19,778 nucleotides of DNA from DAOTTX01 sp034437515 (GTDB lineage: Bacteria; Chloroflexota; Anaerolineae; Aggregatilineales; Phototrophicaceae), in the NCBI GenBank assembly GCA_034437515.1, contig DAOTTX010000098.1, positions 1-19,778 on the forward strand, read 5' to 3'. Of this stretch, positions 6,769 to 13,986 are shown piece after piece (positions within the stretch are counted from its first letter, which is position 1; each line of letters opens with the position of its first letter). Made by a program: the position numbers and the translations under genes. Under the pieces are notes generated by a model. It searched no databases. It worked only from the letters and a program-made list of their open reading frames with translations, and was not told the origin of the DNA.

Positions 6769-8235
6769 CTACGCCGTTACCAACGCCGGGAAGCGCGTAT
6801 GCCAATCTGTGTTGGTCTGGTAGGCGTGGGCGGCACGCAGCAGCGTTTCCTCACCGAAGGCCGGGCCGAGGAACTGCAAACCAATCGGCAGACCGCCGCT
6901 GTCAAACCCGGCGGGCACGCTGACCCCACAAATCCCGGCGATGTTGGCGGCAATGGTCAGCACGTCTGCGAGATACATCTCCAGCGGATCGTCGGATTTT
7001 TCGCCGATCTTAAAGGCCGTCGTCGGTGAGGTCGGCGCGACCAGCACATCCACGTCCTCGAACACGGTGTCGAAATCGCGCTTAATCAGCGTGCGTACCT
7101 GGGATGCCTTGCCGTAGAAGGCGTCATAGTAGCCAGCGGAGAGCGCATACGTCCCCAACATGATGCGCCGCTTGACCTCCGCGCCGAAGCCCTCGCCGCG
7201 TGTCTTGCGGTAGTTGTCGAGCATGTCCTCGCCCTGCTTCACCGTGCCATAGCGGATGCCATCATAACGAGCGAGATTAGCGGATGCCTCCGAGGTCGCA
7301 ATCAGATAATAGACCGGCAGGCTGTACTCGGTGTGCGGCAGACTAATCTCTTTTACCTCCGCGCCCAGGCCTTCCAGTTGGGCGATGGCGGCCCGCACGG
7401 CTTTTTCGGTTTCCGCCTGGATGCCCTCGACAAAATATTCTTTAGGGATGCCGATCTTCAAGCCTTTGATGTCCCCGGTCAACCCGGCGACGTAGTCCGG
7501 CACCTCGACCGGCATACTGGTCGAGTCTTTGGGGTCGTGCCCTGCCATCACTTGCAGCATCCGCGCCACGTCCTCGACCGAACGAGCCAGCGGCCCGGCG
7601 CAGTCCAACGAGGAACCATACGCGATTAACCCGTAGCGGCTCACCCGCCCGTAGCTCGGTTTGAGCGCCGTCACGTTGCAAAATGACCCCGGCAGACGGA
7701 TGCTGCCGCCCGTATCACTGCCGAGTGTGCCCATCGCCATCAACGCGGCGACCGCCGCCCCGCTGCCGCCGCTGCTGCCACCGGGGACGCGCTCTAGATC
7801 CCAGGGGTTGCAGGTATTGAAGAACCCGGAGTTCTCCGTTGAAGACCCCATAGCGAACTCGTCCATGTTGAGCTTGCCGAGCATGACCATGCCGGCGTCG
7901 TAGAGCTGCGCGACACAGGTCGCGTCGAACACGGGCACGTAGCCCTTGAGGATATTCGAGGCGCAGGTCGTCTCTACCCCTTTGGTGGAAAGTACGTCTT
8001 TAATCGCCAGTGGAATACCGAGCAGCGGCTTTTGAGCCCCGGCGGCGCGTTGCTCGTCAGCGGCTTTGGCCTGGTCAAGTGCCTGGACGGGTGTCACGGT
8101 GATATACGCCCTGACTTGCGGGTCAAGCTGGTTAATGCGATCCAGATGCGCCTGGGTCAGTTCCACCGAGGTGATCTCCCCGGCATCGAGTTTTGCCAAT
8201 GCTTCGGTGATCGTCAACTGTGTGAGTTCTGTCAT
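6769..8235 (-). CDS. gatA: Asp-tRNA(Asn)/Glu-tRNA(Gln) amidotransferase subunit A
   Basis: This is the 488-residue amidase subunit of GatCAB. It releases ammonia from glutamine, which GatB uses to convert misacylated Glu-tRNA(Gln) or Asp-tRNA(Asn) to the amide form. The amidase-signature Ser-cisSer-Lys triad is visible: K79 in GIPLAIKD, cis-Ser S154 in PGGSSGGS, and nucleophile S178 in SDTGGSIR. The numbering matches the characterised Staphylococcus aureus GatA. I start at ATG 8233-8235 (MTELTQ...), preceded by GAAGGA. An upstream ATG at 8301 would add 22 residues with no family resemblance and would overlap the promoter. gatB and gatC are not in the window, so the subunits appear to be encoded apart. 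Confidence 0.95.
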   Translation of the reverse strand: MTELTQLTITEALAKLDAGEITSVELTQAHLDRINQLDPQVRAYITVTPVQALDQAKAADEQRAAGAQKPLLGIPLAIKDVLSTKGVETTCASNILKGYVPVFDATCVAQLYDAGMVMLGKLNMDEFAMGSSTENSGFFNTCNPWDLERVPGGSSGGSGAAVAALMAMGTLGSDTGGSIRLPGSFCNVTALKPSYGRVSRYGLIAYGSSLDCAGPLARSVEDVARMLQVMAGHDPKDSTSMPVEVPDYVAGLTGDIKGLKIGIPKEYFVEGIQAETEKAVRAAIAQLEGLGAEVKEISLPHTEYSLPVYYLIATSEASANLARYDGIRYGTVKQGEDMLDNYRKTRGEGFGAEVKRRIMLGTYALSAGYYDAFYGKASQVRTLIKRDFDTVFEDVDVLVAPTSPTTAFKIGEKSDDPLEMYLADVLTIAANIAGICGVSVPAGFDSGGLPIGLQFLGPAFGEETLLRAAHAYQTNTDWHTRFPALVTA

Positions 8236-8274
8236 CGAGTTTTGTTCCTTCGCACACGCGGATTTCTGCGGGGA

Positions 8275-8283
8275 AGTATAACA
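8275..8283 (-). promoter_or_regulatory. Extended -10 promoter for gatA
   Basis: Read on the minus strand this is TGTTATACT, an extended -10, about 40 bp before the gatA ATG at 8235. It nearly repeats the alpha-glucosidase promoter. Its position supports the shorter gatA start. Confidence 0.5.
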
Positions 8284-8320
8284 TATCCCATCATCAGCCA
8301 CATCATCGGTTCATCGAATC

Positions 8321-8436
8321 CCGACCAGCGGTCGGTTGGTTCGCGCCGCCTGCTGCGGCATTATGGCGCAGACACGCTTCCCCCCCACGCCCCAGGTTCC
8401 GCAGGAACCGTAAAGGAGAGCGAGGGAATGCCTCGC
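8321..8436. repeat. Cluster of four short hairpins between GNAT-DUF952 gene and gatA
   Basis: Four perfect stems follow each other: CCGACC-AGC-GGTCGG (8321-8335), GCCGC-CTGCT-GCGGC (8345-8359), GGTTCC-GCA-GGAACC (8395-8409) and GCGAGG-GAATG-CCTCGC (8420-8436). GCGCC 8343-8347 can also pair with GGCGC 8365-8369. A run of seven C stands between the second and third. I see no gene in this spacer (8284-8494). It may be a structured leader or terminator region, or a dispersed palindromic repeat. Confidence 0.45.
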
Positions 8437-8494
8437 ACAGCGAAACGGGATGATGGGGGCAAAAGCGACCATGCAGACTCCGCTCGTTCTTGCA

Positions 8495-9409
8495 CTAGGC
8501 CAGCGGCTTTGCCAGCCGGAAGCCGCCGTCTGCCTCGCTGAGCAGATCGACGGTTTGCAGCACCGCCGCCACCGGCAGTGCGCCATACAGGTGCGGGAAT
8601 AATTCGCCGTCGTAATGCTCGGCGGGGACGGTAGTATCGGGCGGTTCCTGTTTGATCGGTGACCGAACCAGCGTCGGGTCAATACATAGTACGATCAAAT
8701 CACGCTGCCCGGCATAGAGCGCGTTCGCCACCCGTAGCACTTGATCTTCGTTGGCGGAAAGATGGATGAACCCCTGTGTTTCCAACGAGTCGGCACGGTA
8801 GTAATTCCACGCGGTCTGCCACGCCTCCCGCGTGGTGATATGATAAAACATGCGGCTTCTCCAGTCTTCGGCTTGCATGATGTAAAGCTGTTCGTAGTGC
8901 GGTTCACCGTGAATGTTCGTGCGGAAGGGCAACCGCCCCGCGTTACGAAAGCCTAACCGCTGCGGGATAGCACGGCTGCGCCCGTTATCCTCGGCGCAGC
9001 GGACTTGCACACGGCATAGGTCAAGGTCGGTCATGGCAAAGTGGACGACGAAACGGCAAGCGCGGGTAACCAGTCCCTGCCCCTGAAACGATTCCCCTAA
9101 CCAGTAACCGATCTCGGTAAAGCGTTGCGGTCGATTGATGTACACCAGACCGATCTTACCGGCCGGCATACCCCGATGCATGATGACCAGATCGAAGCCG
9201 TCACCATTGGCAATTTTGTAATAGGTGCGGCGCACGACCTGCCGCATATGGTCGATAGTGCGGATTCTATCCGGCCAATTTTGCCACTGCCGCAGATGGG
9301 CGCGGTCTTGTTGGATCAACCGGAAAAGCGGTTCGGCGTAGCGAGTAGTCAGCGGATGCAGTTCCAGGTCACGGTCGAGGGCGATACGGCCCGGCAGCGT
9401 CGTCAACAT
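8495..9409 (-). CDS. GNAT acetyltransferase (RimJ/RimL-like) fused to DUF952 domain
   Basis: The protein has 304 residues and two domains. Residues about 10-180 are a GNAT N-acetyltransferase of the RimJ/RimL type, with beta4-alpha3 acetyl-CoA motif YWLGESFQGQGLVTRACR (102-119) and the late motif PQRLGFRNAGRLPF. Residues about 187-300 match DUF952: YHITTREAW (189-197), the block YRADSLETQGFIHLS (204-218), FPHLYGALPV (271-280) and a final DGGF. Acetylation substrate and DUF952 activity are unknown. The start ATG overlaps the stop of the M23 gene by 7 nt (ATGTTGA), so translation is coupled. Met187 sits at the domain border behind a ribosome-site-like GGAG, so the DUF952 part may also be made alone. 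No terminator with a T-run follows. Confidence 0.85.
   Translation of the reverse strand: MLTTLPGRIALDRDLELHPLTTRYAEPLFRLIQQDRAHLRQWQNWPDRIRTIDHMRQVVRRTYYKIANGDGFDLVIMHRGMPAGKIGLVYINRPQRFTEIGYWLGESFQGQGLVTRACRFVVHFAMTDLDLCRVQVRCAEDNGRSRAIPQRLGFRNAGRLPFRTNIHGEPHYEQLYIMQAEDWRSRMFYHITTREAWQTAWNYYRADSLETQGFIHLSANEDQVLRVANALYAGQRDLIVLCIDPTLVRSPIKQEPPDTTVPAEHYDGELFPHLYGALPVAAVLQTVDLLSEADGGFRLAKPLA
8859..8862 (-). promoter_or_regulatory. Internal ribosome-binding-site candidate for DUF952 alone
   Basis: GGAG on the minus strand lies 7 nt before the in-frame ATG 8849-8851 (codon 187), exactly where the DUF952 domain begins (MFYHITT). Translation from it would give 118 residues, about the size of free-standing DUF952 proteins. 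Confidence 0.35.
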
Positions 9410-10956
9410 GCGCCGTTGAACTGTCGCCAGTCCAGCCCGATCACCTGACGACCGACCAGCACCCGCAGGATACCGTCCTCACTGCGTTCATACCACAGTT
9501 GGTCGCCGTCATCGCCGTAAATGCGCGTAGAGCCGCAAATGCCGCCGCCATCCCGTGCGGTGATGACGTGTCCGTGATTGCTCACGATCAGCAGCAAGTC
9601 CTCGATGTGCGTCATAGCGACACGTCCGGTCACTATTTGCGGCAGCGACCCCTGCCAGTCCAGCGCACCGAGCCGCGAGTAAGCGTAGAGCCGTTCGCCA
9701 TCTGTCAGGAAAATCCGGCCATCGGGACTCGTCGCCACCGCCGAGGCCCCGCCGCCGGTCGGCATCTCGACATCGTCATCAAGCGCCTGTGACCACTCGC
9801 CGTCAGTATCCACGCGCCACAGACCGCCCAGCGTATACACCAGCAGCGAGCCATCCGGCAGGTTGGCGAAGCTCGCGCCCGCTTCCAGCATGGCCCGGTC
9901 GATCTGCTCACCGGCATGGCTGACCAGCAGTAGCTCACCCTCGACCGTCACCAAGCCGATAAACACTTCACCGATGAAATAGTGTTCGTAGTCCGGCACA
10001 TCTTCCAACTGCCATAAGACCTCACGCCGGTCAGCGGTGAGCGCGGTCAGCGTATTATCGATGGTGTGGTAGATCAACGTCTCACCCAGTTGGATCGGCG
10101 CGGAATCGGGCAGAAAATCGACCTGCCAGCGGTCACCGGTGGGGTTGCCCTCAAAGTCGATGCGACCGAGTGTGCCATCGGCATAAGTCACCAGCGGATT
10201 AGCCTGAAAGCCGTCAATGCTCACGACCGGCGTCTCCGTGAACACCCGCCACAGGATGCGTCCGTCGTTGGTGATGCGGCGTAGCGTCGTGTCTCGCGCC
10301 ACCAACAAGCTGTAATCGTCCAGAACCAGCGGCGCGGAACCGATGCCGGTGTTCACGCCCCAACGGTACGCGCTGCTGAGCCGCGCTTGCAGGTCGGTGA
10401 TGGTCGCTATCGGGCTACGCCAGCCGCCGTCAACCGGGTCTTCGAGGCTGTAGCCGGGGCCGGGAATATCCGGTTGGTTGACCCGTACCTCAAAATGCAG
10501 ATGCGGTGCGGGCCGAGCATCACCGATGCTGCCGATGCGATCCCCGGCCTCGATGCAGCTTAACCGCGCCGGGAAGGGGGCGTCTTCGGTTTCCATCATA
10601 TGCCCGTACTGCGTGTAGACGACCGTGCCATCGGCGAAGACATGCTCGATGATGACCACACCACCGTCACGCCCCCAGCCGGTCGGTGCGCTGTAGGTCA
10701 CGCGCCCCGCCGCCGCCGCCCGTACCGGTTGCCCCAACGAGACACCACCGGCGACAAACCAGTCTTCGCCGGTGTGGTAGCGGCCTTGATGGCGTGGACT
10801 GCGGGTGCCGAAATCCTGCGCCAGTTGGAACAGATTACGGTCAATCGGATAGTTAATCGTTTCCGCGATGCCGCATTGAGATTGCGCCCCACCGGGGGAT
10901 GCAAACAGCAGCAATATACCAATCATTGTGAGTGTGCAATTAATTTTGTAGAACAT
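9403..10956 (-). CDS. Secreted M23 (LytM-type) metallopeptidase fused to PQQ-like propeller domain
   Basis: The protein has 517 residues. Residues 1-24 form a signal peptide (hydrophobic GILLLFA, then ending GGAQSQC; a cleavage site before Gln is likely). Residues about 35-180 are an M23 peptidase domain with all zinc and catalytic marks: HTGED (H61, D65), YGH (H119) and HLHFE (H152, H154). Such enzymes cut peptidoglycan cross-links or other peptides outside the membrane. Residues about 190-510 are a propeller built of repeats such as DGRILWRVF, DRREVLWQL and LGALDWQGSL, of the PQQ-like type. ATG 10954-10956 follows GAAAGG at close spacing. The gene overlaps the GNAT-DUF952 start, forming a two-gene operon. 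Confidence 0.88.
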   Translation of the reverse strand: MFYKINCTLTMIGILLLFASPGGAQSQCGIAETINYPIDRNLFQLAQDFGTRSPRHQGRYHTGEDWFVAGGVSLGQPVRAAAAGRVTYSAPTGWGRDGGVVIIEHVFADGTVVYTQYGHMMETEDAPFPARLSCIEAGDRIGSIGDARPAPHLHFEVRVNQPDIPGPGYSLEDPVDGGWRSPIATITDLQARLSSAYRWGVNTGIGSAPLVLDDYSLLVARDTTLRRITNDGRILWRVFTETPVVSIDGFQANPLVTYADGTLGRIDFEGNPTGDRWQVDFLPDSAPIQLGETLIYHTIDNTLTALTADRREVLWQLEDVPDYEHYFIGEVFIGLVTVEGELLLVSHAGEQIDRAMLEAGASFANLPDGSLLVYTLGGLWRVDTDGEWSQALDDDVEMPTGGGASAVATSPDGRIFLTDGERLYAYSRLGALDWQGSLPQIVTGRVAMTHIEDLLLIVSNHGHVITARDGGGICGSTRIYGDDGDQLWYERSEDGILRVLVGRQVIGLDWRQFNGAC

Positions 10957-10974
10957 ACAGCCTTTCTCACCTGT

Positions 10975-10980
10975 TTTATA
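10975..10980 (-). promoter_or_regulatory. Weak -10 candidate for the M23 gene
   Basis: TATAAA on the minus strand, 19 bp before the ATG and just ahead of the GAAAGG ribosome site. No convincing -35 box was found, and the spacing to the start is tight. It faces away from the promoter at 11092, making this spacer a divergent promoter region. Confidence 0.3.
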
Positions 10981-11091
10981 CTCTCTATTCTAGACGAGTT
11001 TTCGCACCTTCGCCGGACGCAGCAATCGTCATTTTCCGTAATATTCACTGACGTAAGTCATCTTGTTATGTTAAGCAGATGAAATTGCGCG

Positions 11092-11097
11092 TATAAT
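11092..11097 (+). promoter_or_regulatory. -10 box for the DUF6159-like gene
   Basis: A perfect TATAAT lies 59 bp before ATG 11157. A -35 is unclear: TTGTTA at 11063 is too distant, TTAAGC at 11071 has a 15-bp gap. A TGAC-GTAA-GTCA palindrome (11049-11060) lies just upstream and could be an operator. Confidence 0.5.
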
Positions 11098-11156
11098 GTG
11101 GATTGTGGCAACGAAAATTACAACAATCTGATTGACTTGAGGAGGTAGTTTATCCA

Positions 11157-12041
11157 ATGTTTGGCAATAGTTGGCAGCTCGTGAAGGCGAGCTATTCTGT
11201 GTTACAAAAAGACCGTGATCTGATGTTATTCCCGCTGTTTTCCACCATCGGGCTAATCATCGTGACGATTTCGTTTATGATCCCATTGGCGGCGTTGGGT
11301 GTGTTCGACGCAGCAACTGGCAGTGCAGCGGCGGAAACCGCCTCTCAGACCAGCACAGAAGGCGAAGGTGGTGTTGGCATCGGCTTCTTCGTGATCGCCT
11401 TCCTGTTCTATCTGGTGACGTACACCGTCATCATCTACTCCAACACGGCGCTGATCGGCGCGGCACTGATGCGCCTGCGCGGTGAAGACCCGACCTTCCG
11501 CGATGGCCTTCAGATAGCCAACCAGCGGATCGGCACGATCATCGGCTACGCGGCGATTTCCGCCACCGTCGGCATGATCTTACAAGCCATTCGCGGCGAT
11601 GAGGACAACATACTCGGTCAGATCGTCGCGGCGGTTATCGGCACCGCATGGAGCCTGATTACCTTCCTGGTGGTTCCGGTGATGGTGGTCGAGAACCTCA
11701 ACCCCATTGAGGCCATCAAGCGCAGCGGCACCCTGCTAAAATCCACCTGGGGTGAAAATGTCGTCGCCACCTTTGGTATGGGCATCATCCAGTTTGTCGC
11801 CATGATAGTGGTCGCCATCGTGGTTGGTGCGCCGATTTACCTGATCGCCTCCGCGACCGGGTCGAGCTTTGTCGTCGGCCTGGGGATCGCCATCGTTGTG
11901 CTGGCAGTCGCCATCGTGAGCCTGTTCTTCGCCGCACTGAACGGCATCTTCCAGGCCGCGCTGTATAATTACGCCGTCGAAGGTGAAGCCGGAGAGTTCT
12001 TCCCCCAGACCACGCTCGAAGGTGCGTTCCACCACAAGTAA
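11157..12041 (+). CDS. Multi-pass membrane protein of DUF6159 type
   Basis: The protein has 294 residues. It opens with a short cytoplasmic segment (SWQLVKASYSVLQKDRDL, 5-22) followed by LFPLFS, the beginning I associate with DUF6159 proteins. About six membrane helices can be placed near 28-50, 76-104, 127-144, 156-178, 204-234 and 237-262, with a Ser/Thr/Glu-rich outer loop at 53-74. The segment VVPVMVVENLNPIEAIKRS (172-190) resembles the conserved core of glycerophosphoryl-diester-phosphodiesterase-membrane-like families. Function is unknown. The start is fixed by a strong AGGAGG (11140-11145), though the 11-nt spacing is long. It is transcribed alone, from its own TATAAT. Confidence 0.75.
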   Translation: MFGNSWQLVKASYSVLQKDRDLMLFPLFSTIGLIIVTISFMIPLAALGVFDAATGSAAAETASQTSTEGEGGVGIGFFVIAFLFYLVTYTVIIYSNTALIGAALMRLRGEDPTFRDGLQIANQRIGTIIGYAAISATVGMILQAIRGDEDNILGQIVAAVIGTAWSLITFLVVPVMVVENLNPIEAIKRSGTLLKSTWGENVVATFGMGIIQFVAMIVVAIVVGAPIYLIASATGSSFVVGLGIAIVVLAVAIVSLFFAALNGIFQAALYNYAVEGEAGEFFPQTTLEGAFHHK

Positions 12042-12054
12042 GCGCCTTTTCTGA

Positions 12055-12099
12055 GGGGGATAAGTGAACGCGATGACACGACACATGCGCTTATCCCCC
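12055..12099. terminator. Inverted repeat after the DUF6159-like gene
   Basis: GGGGGATAAG (12055-12064) and CTTATCCCCC (12090-12099) form a perfect 10-bp stem around a 25-nt loop, 13 bp beyond the stop. It is well placed to end the transcript but has no T-run, so it could equally be a site or the edge of a lost element. Confidence 0.35.
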
Positions 12100-12268
12100 G
12101 CCGGCGGTATCTATATCACCTGGCTGTTTTACCAACGGACAAATCAATTTCGATGACGTTACTCAACTCAATGTCTGGCAAACAGCCAGCATCGGTCTGT
12201 CTGGCATGGGCGTCATCCAGAGTGAGCGGCGAATAGGTGAAGCCACGCCTCTCAGGTTGATTTCCTAG
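12077..12268 (+). pseudogene. Remnant of the C-terminal part of a secreted protein
   Basis: An open plus-strand frame runs from after TGA 12074-12076 to TAG 12266-12268, 63 codons, with no usable start codon. Its centre reads CFTNGQINFDDVTQLNVWQ, then a Gly-rich beta-like stretch. This resembles the 'C..DGRINxxD..' closing domain that I have seen in many secreted Chloroflexota proteins of unknown function. I read it as a decayed gene end whose beginning is gone. The match is by eye and the piece is short, so chance is possible. It partly overlaps the preceding inverted repeat. Confidence 0.3.
12120..12189. repeat. 10-bp inverted repeat spanning 70 bp
   Basis: CTGGCTGTTT (12120-12129) and AAACAGCCAG (12180-12189) are perfect inverse copies. 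TGTCTGGCA is also repeated directly at 12172-12180 and 12198-12206. The repeat sits inside the decayed coding remnant between two convergent genes. It may be a weak bidirectional terminator or a scar. Confidence 0.4.
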
Positions 12269-12278
12269 TCCGAATACG

Positions 12279-13913
12279 CTATGCCGCCGGTGTTTCGGCC
12301 TCGCGGATGAGTTCTTCGGGTGGCTCCAATTCCTTTGCGATGAAAGCCGCCGCTAATCCGGCGCTCGTCCAGCACATCCCCGCCGCGATCAACATCAGAA
12401 TACGGAAGGTCTCGATAAACGAGCGATCAATCGCCGTCCGTGTGCGCTCAATTTTGACCAGCGAGAAATCGTTGACAAGGGTATAGGGTAAGCGCGTCCC
12501 GGCGAGGTCTTCGGCGCGGGTTTCGAGTTCGGCCTGTGTTTGCTCGCTGAGCCGTTGGTCGCTGAGGTCGTCCAACAGCGTATTGGTAAAGACCACTAGC
12601 GCGATCCCACCGAGAATGGCGACCGCCAGCACCCCGGAGGCGCGGGACATCGCGTTGTTGATGCCGCTCGCTGTGCCGGCGTTGTGTTGCGGCACCGACC
12701 CCATCACGGTCGTGGTCAACGGGGCGACGGTGACACCCATCCCCAACCCGAACAGCACCAGCGGCGGAAAATAGGTAGTGAAGTAGCTGACCGGGAAGAA
12801 CCCGCCGATCTGGTTGCTGGTGTCCGTCATGCCGGGGATCGCGAGGCCGACGAACGCAAACCCGACCAGCGTCGGCCCGACGATCAGCGGCAGGCGCGGC
12901 CCGACCGTTTCCACCAGCCGACCAGCCCAGGGCGAGAGCAGCACCAGCAAGATTGAAAAGGGCAGATTCGCCAGCCCGTAGGCGGTCGCGCTGTAACCCT
13001 GCACCTGGATGAAGTTCAACGGCAGGAAGAACAGCGCCCCACTCAACGCCCCATAAAGCAGCAGCGTGAGCAGGTTCGCGCCGGAGAACGTGCGCGACTT
13101 GAACAGCTTGAGTGACATCAGCGGGTGGTCACTACGCGCTTGCACATAGACGAAAGCGGCTAAACCGACAAAGCCCCCCAGCAGTGCGCCCACCAGCAGC
13201 GGATTGCCCAGGCCGTCGTCGATACCCACACGCCCGATCTCGGTGAAGCCGTAGACGATGCCCGCCAAACCCAGCGTGACCAGCGCCGCGCCGGTGTAGT
13301 CGAGTTGGTCGGGTGCGTCGTCGTCTTTGCTTTCGGGGACGTGCATCACCAGCGCGACCAGCGCCGCCAGCGCCAACGGCACATTGATGAAGAACACCAA
13401 ACGCCATAACCCCTGATCCGCGAGAAAGCCGCCCAACGTCGGCGCGGCGACCGAGGTCATGGTGGTGAATGACGACCACGCGCCAATCGCGGTGCCGCGC
13501 GCCTTGCCGTCGAAGTAGGCCGAGATAATCGCCAGGCTGCCGGGGATCATCAACGCGCCGCCGATCCCCTGCACCGCACGGGCGACGATCAATAAGGCGG
13601 TGGTCGGGGCCAGCCCGCACGCAATCGACGCGACCGTAAACAGCACGATACCGATCATGTAAACACGCTTACGCCCGTAATAGTCACCGAGGGAACCGCC
13701 GACCAGGATCAACGCGCCGACCATGAGCTGGTAGGCGTTGACAATCCACAGCAGGTCGGCTCCGCTGGCGTCGAGTTCGTTCTGAATGGCGGGTAAGGTG
13801 GGGTTCAACGCGGATTGTGCGATAAAGCCCATGCTGGAAGCCGAGATCGTTGCGAATAAAATCCAGACGCCGGTCGCGTCGATCCGTCTGTGGTTGCCTG
13901 TGTCGTCGGTCAT
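12279..13913 (-). CDS. MFS drug exporter, DHA2 (EmrB/QacA) family, 14 helices
   Basis: The protein has 544 residues with about 14 membrane helices. It is a proton-driven exporter of the DHA2 group, usually for drugs, dyes or other toxic compounds; the substrate cannot be read. Visible motifs are motif A GGSLGDYYGRKR (72-83), motif B ARAVQGIGGALMIPG (111-125) and the antiporter motif C region ending APTLGGFL (157-164). A large outer loop near 460-500 precedes the last helix. I start at ATG 13911-13913 (MTDDTG...) behind AGGA with 5 nt; an in-frame TTG at 13943 adds ten residues without a better site. It lies 73 bp downstream of the DyP gene on the same strand and may share its transcript. Confidence 0.9.
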   Translation of the reverse strand: MTDDTGNHRRIDATGVWILFATISASSMGFIAQSALNPTLPAIQNELDASGADLLWIVNAYQLMVGALILVGGSLGDYYGRKRVYMIGIVLFTVASIACGLAPTTALLIVARAVQGIGGALMIPGSLAIISAYFDGKARGTAIGAWSSFTTMTSVAAPTLGGFLADQGLWRLVFFINVPLALAALVALVMHVPESKDDDAPDQLDYTGAALVTLGLAGIVYGFTEIGRVGIDDGLGNPLLVGALLGGFVGLAAFVYVQARSDHPLMSLKLFKSRTFSGANLLTLLLYGALSGALFFLPLNFIQVQGYSATAYGLANLPFSILLVLLSPWAGRLVETVGPRLPLIVGPTLVGFAFVGLAIPGMTDTSNQIGGFFPVSYFTTYFPPLVLFGLGMGVTVAPLTTTVMGSVPQHNAGTASGINNAMSRASGVLAVAILGGIALVVFTNTLLDDLSDQRLSEQTQAELETRAEDLAGTRLPYTLVNDFSLVKIERTRTAIDRSFIETFRILMLIAAGMCWTSAGLAAAFIAKELEPPEELIREAETPAA

Positions 13914-13986
13914 CGATGTCCTGTTCTGTTTTGTTCCACACAAATCGTAAGCAAGGGCTTTATTTGGTTGTACGACTATCCGTGTT

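Noticed and set aside
8284..8494. Possible tRNA or other known RNA gene in the hairpin-rich spacer
   Set aside because: No cloverleaf, acceptor pairing or CCA end could be drawn, and no known riboswitch core was recognised.
12120..12189. Insertion-sequence ends
   Set aside because: The inverted arms are only 70 bp apart with no transposase or flanking target-site duplication.
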